Positions 22,579-35,245 of a DNA stretch of 64,000 bases are shown one piece after another; within the stretch, counting starts at the first letter, position 1, and each line of letters starts with the position of its first letter. Under the pieces are notes generated by a model. The model was not told the origin of the DNA. It did no database searches and saw only the letters and a program-made list of their open reading frames with translations. A program made the translations under genes and the position numbers. This stretch comes from Tigriopus japonicus (taxonomy: Eukaryota; Arthropoda; Copepoda; Harpacticoida; Harpacticidae), in assembly GCA_010645155.1 (NCBI GenBank), contig CM021319.1, forward strand, positions 5,787,354 to 5,851,353, written 5' to 3'.

Positions 22579-25540
22579 CGAGAAAGCTTCTTTCAGACTT
22601 TTTTATATAAGTGCACAGGAAATTCCAGCGGAGATCCCGCATCTAATCTAGCAAGTTGAAGGGAACGTTTAATGTGACGTTTTAATGGAACCAAGACACC
22701 GAGCAACTACATGGATCTTACTTTACTTACATTTTGTGTGCATTGCAACCTAGCCCAACAAAAATGGGAATTGAAGTTAAGATCTGTATGAAACAATCTA
22801 GTGATAAAGAAGGTTGAAGAAAATTAGATCACGTTGGTAATTTTTTCGATCTGTTTCTGTTGTAAATGAATGAAGTAGTACTATAATTGGAATCCCCTTC
22901 CTAGTTTTTGTTGGTACTTCTCTTACCTTGACGTGTTCCATCGTATCAACTCGTAGTTTTTTTGATCGATTACCTTTTGTTCATTGCGGCTTTCTTTAAA
23001 ACTATTTTCAAAATCTTCGAGTAGTTTCAGAGAACAAAATCTCTTCGACTCGCTTACGGTTTTTTTTTTCAAAACCATCCTATGAAATTTATTTTTAGAA
23101 CTAAGTTGTCCTCAAAACGGTCAAAAAACTATTTTCTCGAAAATAATAACAATATTTTTTTTTCAATCAGAACTGAATGGCAATGGGCACTTATCATATT
23201 CAATGTGTCTTTAGGCAGACCTTGCAAATGAAGCCTTGTGACACTATCTGATAAGCGATAAGGTTTTGTGTTATGGCAATGCAAAGTCAGCACTGATCAG
23301 CTCATTGATTGATCGATCAATGAATCAGACACACTTTTTTCTCGTAAGCACGTTGTCTTGATGACGATTGTGAATTTTTGAAGGTTGACATTCTTCTTTC
23401 GACCATTTCATGATTTTTTCCAATGATTGGAATTACCATGAAGTTAATCTAGTCTCATTACGGCATTACTTACCCTGCCATTTAAAGCTATTGTATTTAA
23501 CACGAATTGGTTTTTCTTTCATTTCCCTCCTTGCCTCAGGCCTGCATGCAACCGTACATTCGTTCTAACTTCTAATCTAAATTATTCAATGTCGTGTGAA
23601 CTTTTCCCGCCTACACAATTCCCTACGCCTTAAGTCTTGATTGCCAAGATCAATTGCTAAGAAATGCACCCTTGGAAGTAGCTTTCCAGTTTACACTCGA
23701 GATGTTTTCAAAGTAAGTTGCCTCTACTAATTGGCACTCAAAATGAGGAACAAGCAAGTTCCCTACCAATCTCTTTTTCTAATTTCCTTTTTCGACTTTA
23801 TGGTGGCAGGCAAACGAGAGCAGACGGTCTTTTCGGAAGTTTGAAGGCCCACCAACGGTCCCAACCCGCAAACTTGTGCTGTAGCTTAGATCCTTCATCT
23901 ACCACTTGGCCCGAGCAGCTGACTTTTCAAAAGCGCATGACGAAGACGGCGAACGAGTTTGGTCCATGTGGAACCAGGAACACAAGAACGTAGAGGAGGT
24001 TGGGGTACCGAAGAGGCCTCCTAGTACTTGTACTGTCATGCAAACCGCGAGGAGATTGGAAAGAGGCCGTTTGGTGCTCATTTTCAAGGCCAGAGGGGAA
24101 AGTCGTCATCTCGGTGTGAAGGCCACACTCTGACAGTCTCTCCTCTGGGGGTGAAGATTGGCGTTGAATGGCTAGCTCGAGGAGATCCAACCTAAACGAG
24201 TGTCTTCCTCGGATTGTAAGAGTAGTGGAAGTAGTAGTAGTATGTAACCGAACAAGTTTGTACTCGAGCGTTAGTACGAGGACGGGTGTGGACTGCTATA
24301 TTGAACGGACGACTCGAGAAGACGGACCGACGGACGGACGAACAGAACGAACGAACGAACGAAAGATCAGCAACGAGGAGGACGAGAGGAACATGGAGAA
24401 GGCGGGAGGACGAGAAGGAAGTAGGAGAATAAGAAGAAAAGAAGAAGCACAAGCCCCAGAAGAAGAAGTAGAAAAGCTAGTGGACCAAAAAGACCCCAAC
24501 GATTGCTGAATGAGTCGAACGAAGAACAAGGAGGATAGGAGGAAGAGAAGAGGACAGAAGGGAACAGGACACATAGTTCTAAGCAGCTGAAACATTCTGA
24601 GGCCACTGCCGTAGGAATAGGACCCGATCAATTGTGGTGCGGTGGATCACATACATAATGCCAGGGTGTTACATAATTACTCCTGGGTTCTCGCTCGGTC
24701 ACTAGCTGACTGATGACAAGCACTCGTCGAATTGTATGAGTAAGTGTTGTGGGTGGTTCGTGCGAGACTCTCTTGGAGGTCCAATGAAGCAATCATGCTT
24801 GTGACCCAAGCGTGGTTGCGAGGACCATCAGCTTGTTTGTGATTTAAACTCGATTGCTACCGGTGCATCAGCATGAATTGATATCGTTGGATGACCAAGG
24901 CTTGGAAGAGGAAAAGCCAATCAAACTTTTTGGTTTTCACCAAAGAAGCTCCACGGCTCCTAAGATTGTAGGTTCTACATCGCATTTGGTCAAATGCACA
25001 CTTCGCCCTTTGCATCCAAAAAAGGCTTCCAAGAAACAAACAAAAGATTGTTCTCATTCCGTCGAAGAAAGATTTGTGAGGCTTCTTCTCTAATATCCAC
25101 CACCTACGCTGACCATTTGTTACCCCCCCTTATCAGTATTATCAACATTCAAAGTAGACAAGAAAGTGAGGCGAGACAACAACTCAGACGATAGAATCGA
25201 TGTTGTTTACGATTCTTACTTTAGAAGGCTTATATTGTTCGTGTCATGAAATGAAGAAACATTGTAAAGTGTACCCAATCAACTCCAGAGGCAAGAGCTG
25301 AGTTTTCTCGGAATTGCGACTTAAGGTGTTGAATCAGAGCGAAGATACATTTGACCCCAGACTTAATCAACATGAGCTGGAACAATTGGTTCTCGCGGGT
25401 CCAATTTCTGAAAAACAAGACGACCCCTTGAGCATGGTTTGGGTTGTGTCGGTACATTCGCAAGACGGAAAGTGAACCTCAATCTTCGTTTGTGTTGCCA
25501 TTTCACATCGAGGTCGTAAACGCTGCGCACGCCAAAAACC
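22579..25540. other. Spacer with purine-rich tract and probable 5' leader of the next gene
   Basis: No protein family is recognised. A homopurine-biased stretch at 24310-24560 includes GAAC/GGAC tetramers. The sequence from about 24.8 kb probably belongs to the promoter or leader of the exon at 25541. Confidence 0.4.
24310..24560 (+). repeat. Polypurine, tetranucleotide-rich tract
   Basis: About 250 bases with strong A/G strand bias: GACG and GAAC tetramers at 24325-24363, then long GAGGA/GAAGAA runs to about 24560. Long open frames on both strands here are products of this composition and are not annotated as genes. Confidence 0.7.
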
Positions 25541-26899
25541 ATGGAATCCAACAAAGAAAGGCCATTTCCACCCACCCGAAAGCGGGTTCCACCTCCAATT
25601 CCTCCAAGACGGGCATCGGAACTCAATCTCGTTCAGAAAAAAGATCCACCTCCGCTCCACCCCACCCAGTCTTCTGGAACATTGTTGTTGTTGTCCTCGT
25701 CCCAAGTTCCATCTCCATCCCCAGCAGCATCCACTCCATCTCAGCTGGCGTCAAGTGTGCCATCCAAGGATGCCGAACATCCCAATCCAATAGTTGCCAC
25801 TAGAAATGTCGACAGCAGGGTGTCTGAAGGACCCACTTTGGCCAATACCGTCCAAGGATTAGGTCCTCAAGACAACGAGGGCATAGCGAATAGTGCTCAA
25901 GACTTACAGAAATCTGAACAGCAGGCCCAATTCGGAGATGGAAAACTAGGAGTCGAGAAACGTGCATCTGATGAGTCCCAAAGAGAAGTCAAAACGGCAA
26001 AGGAGAAAGAACAGGGACAATGTGATAAAATTTCATTACCATCGAAAGGAGAGAGCAGCAAAGAAGGACAGGTCATGATGGCTTCCCAAAACGAAACTCA
26101 TTCCATTGAGGCTCATCGACAAAATTTGGAAGGTCTCAACCAAAAAGCAATAACCCCAAGCACTGTCGGTCTCTGTGATTCGAGAAATAAAGAACCAACT
26201 GAAGAGGGGTGTCGTGATCAAGTAAACATGGCGCATCAGAAGCCATTAAACGATAAAGAAGAAGCCGACCTTGGCGAGAAATGTAATAACAACAATGGGC
26301 AGATAGAGCACAATCACGACAGGGATGGCAAGGCTTCTCAGAAAAAGGAGTCCTTAGAAGAATACCATCATGGGCCAAACGAAGAAAACAAGCTTCAAGA
26401 CGTGACTAACCAGACGAAAAACGTCAATCATGAATACCCAATGAAAGGAACAACATTTGACGATAAGGTCCAGGGGTCCAAAAACCACGCAACTGACAAT
26501 GCTCATGCCGACATAGACGCAAACCTAACCATATCAAAGTCTGAAAGTAAAACTGAAGTTGCAATTTCCAAGGATGCATCATTACGTCCTCCATCGTCTC
26601 CATCATCATCGTCTTCATCTTCTTCTTCATCTTCGTCATCGACAGCTTCTCGTTCCTCCCATGATCTGTCTAAAGCCTCTGATGACTCTTGCTCGCCTTC
26701 CAAAGCAATCTGCCTTGATTTGGAGCCTATTCAGACCATTGATCCACAGTCTTCCCCGAAACCAGTGTCAGATGACCTTCTCTCCAAGGCTGATTTGGAA
26801 CACTACATCGACATTAAAACTCACAGATCCACTCAAACAACTATCAATAATAATCTAGTACTCACTGGCTCGTGTAATCACTTCTTCTGGATCGAAAAG
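25541..26899 (+). CDS. First coding exon of an unrecognised proline/serine-rich protein with SH3-binding motif
   Basis: An ATG in excellent context (AAAACCATGG) opens a 453-codon frame ending in a good donor (ATC-GAA-AAG|gtaagacc). The N-terminus has RVPPPIPPRR, which fits class I/II SH3 ligands. The middle is hydrophilic and rich in Lys, Glu, Gln and Asn, with a poly-Ser run near residue 355. The end (LLSKADLEHYIDIKTHRSTQ..) is more ordered and is probably where a folded domain starts. Downstream exons were not found before Rab3 at 29.85 kb; the gene may continue into small exons there. I do not recognise the family; a scaffold or adaptor role is only suggested by the SH3 motif. Confidence 0.6.
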
Positions 26900-29846
26900 G
26901 TAAGACCAAAATGTCTAAATGGGTTGAAATCAGTACGTGAAAGAACTTCAAAAAGTTTTCAAACAGTTCAATCGAATCGTACCAAAGTTTATGGCACTTT
27001 GATGTTAACTTTAAGTGGAAATCACTTACTTGCTTTGAAACAATTACTCGTAGTCTCTCTTCAAGCCAAATAATTCATTCATCCGTGGAAAGGATGATTT
27101 CGAAATGCTTTCTTTTACCACTTTAAAAAGCTTAAAAAAGAGGAAAATTAAGCCCTCCAAAAAAATGTGTGCGCGAGCGTGGAGTTATTTTGTAATCTTG
27201 TAAGTTGCATCTTCAAGTTCTTACATTATTTCCTCGTTGTCAAAGAACAGGGGAAATTTTGATTATGAGACAGGACTCACAACACCAATAACATTTGCAT
27301 CGTGAAAAAGTGCATGTCCAACAAATAGCCTGAAGTCATGTTGAAGTGGAAATGACTTTCTGCCAAATGCACAGCCCATGAGAAAGCGTTTTCATAACTT
27401 GTCGAGAAACCTTCCCTTTCTCATTTGACACTCCGTTCTCGTCATCTGAAAGTGCATAAAAAGACCAACTAAGTTAGGCATGATAACTCACAATAAGGTT
27501 CAGAATTTAAAAAAAAATCTTTGGTTTTAGGGCAAGGGCCGCTAACAACTGTATGGTCAAATCCTGTTAGATTTGTGTTTGTGCAAGGAGCCACCATGTG
27601 AATGCTCCAAAGGCCTGTAATTTGACGCCCACAGAGCTAGTGGCCCACGATTACAACACCATGAATGACCCTCTGTTTTGGACTTACCCGGTAACTGTGC
27701 TACCCATCAAAAAACACCACGAGGCACACACGTGGGTCGCCCTAGTGGCTACCGAGTCAAGGCAATGGGAATACAGATAGACCATTAAATATGGTCAAAC
27801 TTAAAGTTCCATGTTCCTTATGATCCCGTTTACTTTTATATCTCAATTGTTATGCGTAACCGTCAACACTGTGTCTGATGCAGTGGACATTTATTATTTG
27901 TATTGAGATATATTAATCTTTATCTCCTGAAAGTCGGGTCTTTCATCACGTTAAGAGCGTAAGGATCAAAACGAGGGATCACGAAACCCATGTTTAGAAA
28001 TCTTCTCATCCCGTTTGCTTTAATCTTGCTATGAGTTGTCTGAGCGTAGGCCCAGTTCCGAAGAGTAAGAAACGTTCAAACCCGCACGTCTCCCAGGGTC
28101 CCCTAGTTTCGACAACTTCTCTTCTCGGGTTGGAGAAAGCTGGCTCTTCTTCTTCCTCTTCCTCCTCTCGTTCCTGATCCCTTTTCTATTCTAGTTCCAT
28201 TTTCTTTCGCTCTTCCTCTCTGCTTCTCTAGTTTGACGTCCTTGGGATCTGTGTTTGTTCGACAGGGAACAGGAATGCGCTTGGCTGGCAAGAAGCATGT
28301 TCGTCGCGGGAACAGGAAAGCAAGCGTGTAAGAATGGCTACAAAACTTGGGGAGGGATTCTGAGATCTTGTGAGGTTCGCTCTCAACCGCTTGCCATAAC
28401 GAACCAATTGGGACCAACTGGGCCTACTCACTAGCTGATACCGCCCAGTCGAGACTGGTTGTTAGTCTTGGCGGTTCCAATTGTGAATACAAGGGCATGC
28501 AGAGCGAAATGGAGGGGCCGCATCCAAAAGGGTAGTAGTTGCCACACAGTTTCCATTTTGGCGGGCAGAGGCTTGCTTGTTCCAAGAAGTAGTCTCTCTG
28601 ATTGTAGTCGGAAGAGGAGGAATGACTTTCCTCTCTCACACTTGCGTCTGGATTGATTCCCTGCGTTGTGGCTCAAATCTATAACCTGCCGTTGTAGGGG
28701 CTGTACTGAATTATTCCTCCTGCCTCTCTTCTTTTCAACTTGGGACCGTGGTCGTCCCTGGCTCTTCTACAACTTGTTCCTCGTCGGAGTTGGTTCTTTT
28801 CGCCATCCTCTTGAATGGAGTTGTCAGTCCTGAGAATCGGTTAGCTAACAGCTGTTGCTTTCGAGATTCCAAATTACGACATAATCCAGGAACAAAATTC
28901 ATGTCCCAATCACCTTGGAATCTAAAGAGCTTATCGAGAGCGTCTGAGCATCTCTCATCTGGTTTCCACGTTCATTTCGATGTGGTGACCCTCGCAAGCT
29001 GGCAAAGTTTGCTAATCGATTGCCATCCGTGGAATGATTCTCATGAGAAAGTGAGCCCAAGTCAATTGGCGCAGTTCCTCTCATCAGTTGACTCAGTGTC
29101 ATCTTCGTACTCAGAGGACCATCGGCTCCATCATCACCTCAGTTTTGACTGCCAGCACAACCCTCTCCAAGTGGGGACGCCCTCTCTCACCTTGCCTTCG
29201 ACTTAAGCGAACAATACCGAAACAATCGTGAGTACCCGAACCTGATCCTCCTGGTCCTTCAGCCGAAAACCATCCTTCATTTAGTCATTGCAAAGGCCAG
29301 CAAGGACGCGAGCAAGGAAGAAGGAAGTGAAGAGAAGGCGAAAGAAGGATAAGCACACGAGATACACGAGTCTGTCCGTGGTGTTCTCTGCTTTTCAAAC
29401 TTTTCTTAGAGGGTTAGGAGGAGCTTGTTACTTGCATTGGTAGTTGGTACTACATATACTACAATTAGTGACTGGCTGTTGTGTTAACTTTTCCCCCACC
29501 GCCTTGGATTGCCAGATTCCTCGTTAAGAAGGCAGTTAGTCTAGCAATAAGACCGTTCGATCCAATCCGTTCTTAGCGTTGGTTCCACATTCCGATCTTG
29601 ACACTTGTTGGCTAAAAATATGATGGCGATTCACCAACAGGTTCATATTATCGGCAATCATCGAAGCAGTGTTGTTGCTTAAGACATTCAGTGACATTTG
29701 TAAAGGAAGAACCCCGTTCCAGCCTCTTAGAAATGATGATGGTAAAAATATAAAAAAATCGCCATCAAGTATATTCTTACCGTAATTGAGGACATTTCTC
29801 ATTTTAGCTCAAAACAATCTTAAAGTACCTTTCTTTATCATTTCAG
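26900..29846. other. Spacer before Rab3
   Basis: Should contain further exons of the 25.5 kb gene and the Rab3 promoter and non-coding first exon. The Rab3 ATG is immediately preceded by an acceptor (tttcag|ATG), so a 5' UTR exon must lie upstream. The frame at 27598-27780 (60 aa) has no recognisable relatives. Confidence 0.5.
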
Positions 29847-32524
29847 ATGGGGTCCCAAGGCCAATCATGGCAAAAAGACGCAGCGGACCAGAATTTCGAC
29901 TATATGTTCAAACTTCTCATCATTGGGAATTCGTCCGTGGGTAAAACGAGCTTCCTCTTCAGATATGCCGACGATTCTTTCACATCCGCTTTTGTGTCAA
30001 CCGTTGGTATTGACTTCAAAGTAAAGACCGTGTTTCGTCAAGATAAGAGGGTCAAGCTTCAGATTTGGGTGAGCCTTTCTTTCTTCTCTCTAATACGACT
30101 TCAATTTCACTTCGTCTCAAAGATCAAAACACATCTTATGGAACACTGTCCAAGGGACTAGATGGATGTTCAAAGGAATAACGAGGACCAATTTAAAAAG
30201 TCTTTGCACTTGATCCTTGGCCTTCAAGACATCCTCTTTTGCCAATGTGTTTTTGACAGAGCAAATATTTCATTTCTTTCGCCGTCAAGAAGTTTGTTTG
30301 TCGCTTCTTTCTTTAGGACATTGTTGTTCCCAGCTCGTGTTTTGGTCTTATCTTATATTTTACAAGGGCAACTGAGACTTCTAATCGTATGACCGTGGCT
30401 CATAATAACTCACTAATCCTGACATGATATAGATAATAATGAATCAAAGTTTGGAACGTTTCCACAAGAAATGAGAGGGATCAGAATAATCAAAATAGGT
30501 GAAAATTCAATCTTAAGAGTAACAGACAGTACCCAAAATGCGACATCTTTTTGGATTGAAGAGAAAGGAATTGTATGAAGGGTCTCATTTAGAAAACATC
30601 TTTCATTTTGCGATAAAAAGTTATATATGACAAAGCTTTCACAAACAATCGAGGAGAAACACTTTAACAAAGGTGGTTTGTCATCTTTTGACTTGATCAT
30701 TTACTTAATTTTGGTGAAAGGTTGCCCAATTATGAACAGTCCTTTTCATAACTCAGCAAAGATTATTCAAGCAGTGCTAATGTCTTGGAGGAGTCACAAT
30801 TAGGGGTTTCAAAGAAGTGTGCTCTTCTTTCACAAATATTTGGAGCTCGCGCTCATGTTCCATCAATGTACTTGTCCCGTTTCCAATCTGTTCCAAAGCC
30901 GTGTTTGTCATGTCTTATACCTTACTAATCCATAATCTGGATATCCCCCCTTAGGATACTGCTGGCCAAGAGCGATACCGAACCATCACAACGGCCTATT
31001 ATCGTGGTGCTATGGGCTTCATCCTCATGTATGATGTGACAAACGAGGAGTCGTTCAGTAGTGTTCACGACTGGTGAGTGCCAAGTCATTTTATAGTATT
31101 ATGCATATTGGGTTAGATCCTTGAAATGATGCCAGGACCTTGGAGGATAATATTAGGATGATAAATTACCGACGTCTTTGATTCAACAGGTGTACGCAAA
31201 TCAAGACATATTCCTGGGACAATGCACAAGTGATCCTCGTGGGCAACAAATGTGACATGGAGGATGAGAGGGTAATTTCTTTCGAGCGTGGGAAACAGTT
31301 GGCGGATTCGTTGGGGCTGGAATTCTACGAAACATCTGCCAAAGAAAACATTAACGTCAGAGTAAGTGTTTCGTCTGGGATTTGTCACTGATTTATAGTG
31401 ATGGACCGAAAGGGCTCATAACCGAAACCGAAAGTTTCGGCCGAAAGAGGGCTTAACCGAAACCGAAACCGAAACCGAAAGCAGTGTTCACTGTTTACAA
31501 AATTGTTCAAATGCAAAATCCGCCTTAAAAATTAGAATGTGTTCGATGTTGGGTAGTCGCAAATTTTGAAAAATCTTAAAACTTAAATTTCAGAGGTTTT
31601 TGGACCATTTTTTTCCATTTTGTTGTCAAACTCCATTTTATATAGTGCTTGTCTGCTTTCGGTTTCGGTAGGCATAACCGAAACCGAAACCGAAATTTCG
31701 GCCGTAATTTCGGCCGAAAGCGCTTTCGGTCCATCACCACTGATTTACAACGCTCGCACCCGTTTCTCAGGCTGGCGATGTCATTGTAGTAGCACATGGT
31801 TGTGGGCTTGGGAAGTAATGAGTTCATATTCATTCATTCATTCATTCATTCATGGGACCATCTCCATAAGAGCTTTTTTCTAAGATAAATTTGACCATAG
31901 TTTTATCTTGTTTCTTTATAAATTTCTTTAGATTATTAATCATCGCTGGGGAAAACGCCTTGTTTGTTATTAAGCTCAGATGTTTTTGAGGGATTTTTTT
32001 CGATAAACAAAACTGAACGATAGAAAGGAATCAAATGGAATTCCTTAAGACATTTAAGACATTGAGGCAAGCAAAAGGCTTTGCTTTATCTAGAATCAAT
32101 CATTAATGTTTGGCACCTTCAATTTAAACTCTCTTAGGTTCATCAATTAACATAGATTGTAGAAAACTTGAGCAAAATTGAAGCATTGCTACAAACACAA
32201 TACAAAATTTTTGTCCTGTCGAGTTCAACAAGTACTGAGTAAGTACTTACCACACGACGAACTCTTTTGTTAAATTTTGAATGACCTTTTTCACATTTGA
32301 TATGAACCAAATAGAATAAAACATGTAAGCACAGAATTCTTCGAACAAAGGGTGTTTAGTTAATTGTTTCTCTGTTGTCATTTCAGGCTGTGTTCGAGCG
32401 CCTTGTTGATATTATATGTGACAAAATGTCTGAAAGTCTGGATTCTGACCCGAGCCTCCTGAATTCCAACAAAGGTACACGCCTTGATTCTGCCCAACCC
32501 TCCAATGTCAATTGTAATTGTTAA
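29847..32524 (+). CDS. Rab3: Rab3, synaptic-vesicle small GTPase
   Basis: Ras-superfamily GTPase controlling regulated exocytosis. Four exons: 29847-30068, 30955-31073, 31190-31361 and 32387-32524. All are GT-AG and in frame, giving 216 residues, close to the 220 of other Rab3 proteins. G1 loop GNSSVGKTS, switch I (FVSTVGIDF), G3 DTAGQERY, G4 GNKCDME and G5 ETSAKE are intact. The Rab3-specific N-terminus ([14 protein letters not shown]) is present. The protein ends CNC, the CXC double-prenylation signal. The last exon reads straight through to the stop. The ATG is the first codon after an acceptor, so the leader is spliced. The third intron carries a 344-bp hAT element. An AATAAA at 32850-32855 is a likely poly(A) signal. 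Identification is firm. Confidence 0.96.
31396..31739. mobile_element. hAT-like MITE with ACCGAAA arrays, 344 bp
   Basis: Starts TAGTGATGGACCGAAAG and ends CTTTCGGTCCATCACCA, an inverted repeat with one mismatch. The 8-bp CTGATTTA is duplicated at 31388-31395 and 31740-31747. Both subterminal regions consist of repeated AACCGAA / TTTCGGCC units. It lies in the third intron of Rab3, so it is presumably transcribed and spliced out. Confidence 0.9.
31827..31853 (+). repeat. ATTC microsatellite
   Basis: Six or so perfect copies of the tetramer ATTC in the third Rab3 intron. Confidence 0.9.
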
Positions 32525-33174
32525 AATGTTTCCTCAAGTTCCTGAATCACGGAATACCCGAATTTCACTTCGCCTCAAATAAGGCATATCATTATTATCA
32601 ATATTATCATCATTATTATGATAACTACTATCATTACAATCATCACTATTGGCTCATCTTTTTCATAAAGAGTTCTTATTATTTTGGTTTGAGACAATAT
32701 TTGTGTCGATCTTTTAGATTTATGATTAGAGAATCCAACGCTGTCTCACTGTTCATCGTGAAAATCCATATGATCTATAGATGTATGATGTACGCAAAGT
32801 TATAAGTTCCAATCAACCCTCGTTTTCCAAAAAATCTGAACCAGATTCGAATAAAAGAGTTTCCTACTTCCTTCTTTTTATATCTTTATTTTTTGTTTTG
32901 CTAAAGCACTAACATACTGGCACTTGCAGTTCCTCTAAGTTTTTTTCCCTTATGGAAACCCACAGGAGCGATCAAAAGTTTGCAACCAGACGGTTAAAAG
33001 TTTAGACAAATAACTTGTTCGTTTGTAAGCTTCAAACATCGGGGAAAAACTTCAGCTTGACTTGCCTGAAATCATTGGGTTGTATGTTAGCGTACATATA
33101 GTATACTCAACCTTGGTCTTACTATAAAGCAGACTTCAAGTATACTTATCGTGAAGCAAACCACCAAACGTTTT

Positions 33175-33420
33175 GGGAGGAGACGTGGTGTCGTGGTAAG
33201 CGCAGTTTCCTGTAGTGAGAGAGGTCCCAGGTTCGATTCTCCTCCCCGACCTTTCTCAAGGAAACTTTTAGACGCTAATTCACACCCACAGACGGAGAAC
33301 CATTCTGATACCGGACATGAGATTGCCTATCGGAACAATTTGGACGATGTGATGGCTGGCTTCGCTGGCCGGGCGAGGCTCAACCCTCCGACCCTAGCAC
33401 CCACAATCCAAAAAAAAAAA
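33175..33420 (+). mobile_element. tRNA-derived SINE-like element
   Basis: Begins with a tRNA-like head: GGAGGAG..CTCCTCC acceptor pairing, a box A-like TGGTGTCGTGGTAAGCG and a box B GGTTCGATTCT at 33230-33240. About 170 unrelated bases follow, then a poly(A) run at 33411-33420. The T-arm does not fold properly, so a working tRNA is unlikely. Confidence 0.65.
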
Positions 33421-33675
33421 CCGATGACCCCTAGGCACAATACTTACTTAGATCCTTTTCCAACTTTTTAGAGATTTTTTGAGGACAAAGAATTCTAAAG
33501 AAAACCAACATTTTTGTCACCTAGATGGCTATCAAACAATGAAATAAACATTGACCACATCTTGTTTTGATGTCCTCTCTTGTAAGTTGACCTTCAACCT
33601 AAGATAAAACAGATAAACAACGCCATCTTGAGGTAAAGCGACTCAAGGTGCTTCTGCAAAATCTTTGATCTTACC

Positions 33676-33952
33676 TAGAGTACTGTGATAAAAGAGTACA
33701 GTCATAGAGTGTGCCATCTGGTTGGTTCTGCTCCCAACTGTTCATGAATCACTTGAAAACCACGGAGAGTTTAATTTGCACCCCCACCATTAAGAGGCAA
33801 GGCCCTTAAGTTTAATGTCTTGGTATCACTTTTTGTAAAATTGGTTTAGCTTACAGAGTGAATCTGCATGTTTTGAGAAGCACGACCAATTATGAGCGGA
33901 ACCAACCAGACGGCACAGTTTATGACTGTGCTCTTTTATTATAGGGCTCTAG
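33676..33952. mobile_element. Foldback MITE, 277 bp, same family as 40918
   Basis: Inverted ends of about 60 bases (GTCAT..GTGCCATCTGGTTGG and inverse), with termini TAGAG..CTCTA. The core GTCATAAAGTGYGCCATCTGG is shared with the element at 40918-41384. The flanking octamers ATCTTACC and GTATTACC agree at six of eight positions, so the target duplication has decayed. Confidence 0.75.
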
Positions 33953-34476
33953 TATTACCCACAAATAATTGAAGCATAGATTGCTTGGTGGCGCTGTAAT
34001 GACATGTTTTCATGTCAGCTGTTATCTGGGGTACAAGCAACAGGGAGTTGTCATAAAGGTCATCAGTGGAGTCCGGGGATTTGTTTTCTAAAATATAAAT
34101 CCAATTATTTTGGCAATTGTATGGCGATTTTAAAATTATGGCAATTTTATGGGCGGTTCAAATATTTCGACAAATTGTTTTGGACGATTTTAATTATTTT
34201 TACAATTTTGTGGGCGACTTTCAATAATTTGAATGTTCTGACAAAAATAGGAAATTTTTAAGTACATGTAAAGGCTAAAAACGTAAAAAGAGAAGAGATG
34301 ATTGTAAATCACAGGTGAAGAATAAGGATGAGAACTCCTCAATTGCACGCTCAATAATTTGGCCAAAAATTGAAGTCAATATCGGAAGCATGGTTGTAGT
34401 GTGCCTTGGTGCAGACAAATCAAACAATTTCAAGCTTATAGCTTGTATGTTTTAATATCTTTTAATGTCATATCAA

Positions 34477-34670
34477 GGAAGCCAGAGTGGCCGCGCGTAC
34501 TAATGCGTTCTTAAAAGAGCCGAATGTAAGAGCTTCCCCAGACGGCGTAGGTTCGAATCCTGTTGGGGATCGAATTGAAGCTGTCTGGAGAAATCCTTCA
34601 CTTTGCAGGGAATCGCATTCCTTGTAGCGGTAGTAAGAAATCCGCAAAAAAATAATAATAATAATAAAAT
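34477..34670 (+). mobile_element. tRNA(Ser/Leu)-like SINE with AAT tail
   Basis: Box A-like AGAGTGGCCGCG at 34484 and a perfect box B GGTTCGAATCC at 34550-34560 sit with the spacing of a long-variable-arm tRNA. An unrelated body follows and ends in an A-rich (AAT)n tail at 34646-34670. The acceptor stem does not pair, so this is a SINE and not a tRNA gene. A fragment of the body recurs at about 55.25 kb. Confidence 0.65.
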
Positions 34671-35245
34671 ATGATTTGTTGTCTCCCCTCCTATTTTGAG
34701 CCTGTCTGCCTTTGAAGGTGATCATGGTGTTCCAAATGGCCTTTTAGGTTTGAATCATAATACTCAAAGACATCATGGCACTTTTTTGACCCACAATTTA
34801 ATGGGGAACAACTTTACCTTTATTGTATTATAAAAGTTTAGGCCCAGGGAAAAAGTTATATACCTATTACCATAATAAGAGACCACTTAGTTAACTGTAG
34901 AATTCAAATGGAATGAAATTCATTCATTCTCAGCTGAGTTATTTGGGTTGAAATGGTCCATTTTTGACCTCAAAAAGCCGAAAAATGCTACAGTTTTATC
35001 ATAAAACAATTCCCAAAGATATAGATTTTCAGAAGTTTATTACGTTATTAGCTTACAGGAGCTCCCCAACCTCATCTTAATTTTTAGTGGGTTCTCCAGA
35101 TGGAATCATAAAATATTTTCCTTCCAAGCGTCGATTGAAGTCGGAGCACATCTGCTAAAAAGCTCGAGATGTACACTATGTAGAAGCAGATATTCATTCA
35201 TCTCCCTTCAAGATTGCCGCAGTATTCTAAATCTTTCCTGTTGAA

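Larger units (their letters stand above)
32525..35245. other. Spacer between Rab3 and TMEM62 with two SINEs and a MITE
   Basis: Contains the Rab3 3' UTR, an ATT/ATC-rich run at 32590-32650, two tRNA-related SINE-like units and a foldback element, listed separately. The part at 34100-34255 repeats the motif TTTTRTGGGCG several times and may be another subterminal array. No gene seen. Confidence 0.5.

Noticed and set aside
24168..24631. Several open frames of 80-110 residues on both strands
   Set aside because: Produced by purine bias of the tract; Arg/Glu-only or Ser/Phe/Leu-only composition.
33175..33249. Genuine tRNA gene
   Set aside because: Box A/B-like motifs are present but the T-arm stem does not pair and an unrelated body with a poly(A) tail follows.
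34484..34570. Genuine tRNA-Ser or tRNA-Leu gene
   Set aside because: Acceptor stem halves do not pair; body and A-rich tail mark it as a SINE.
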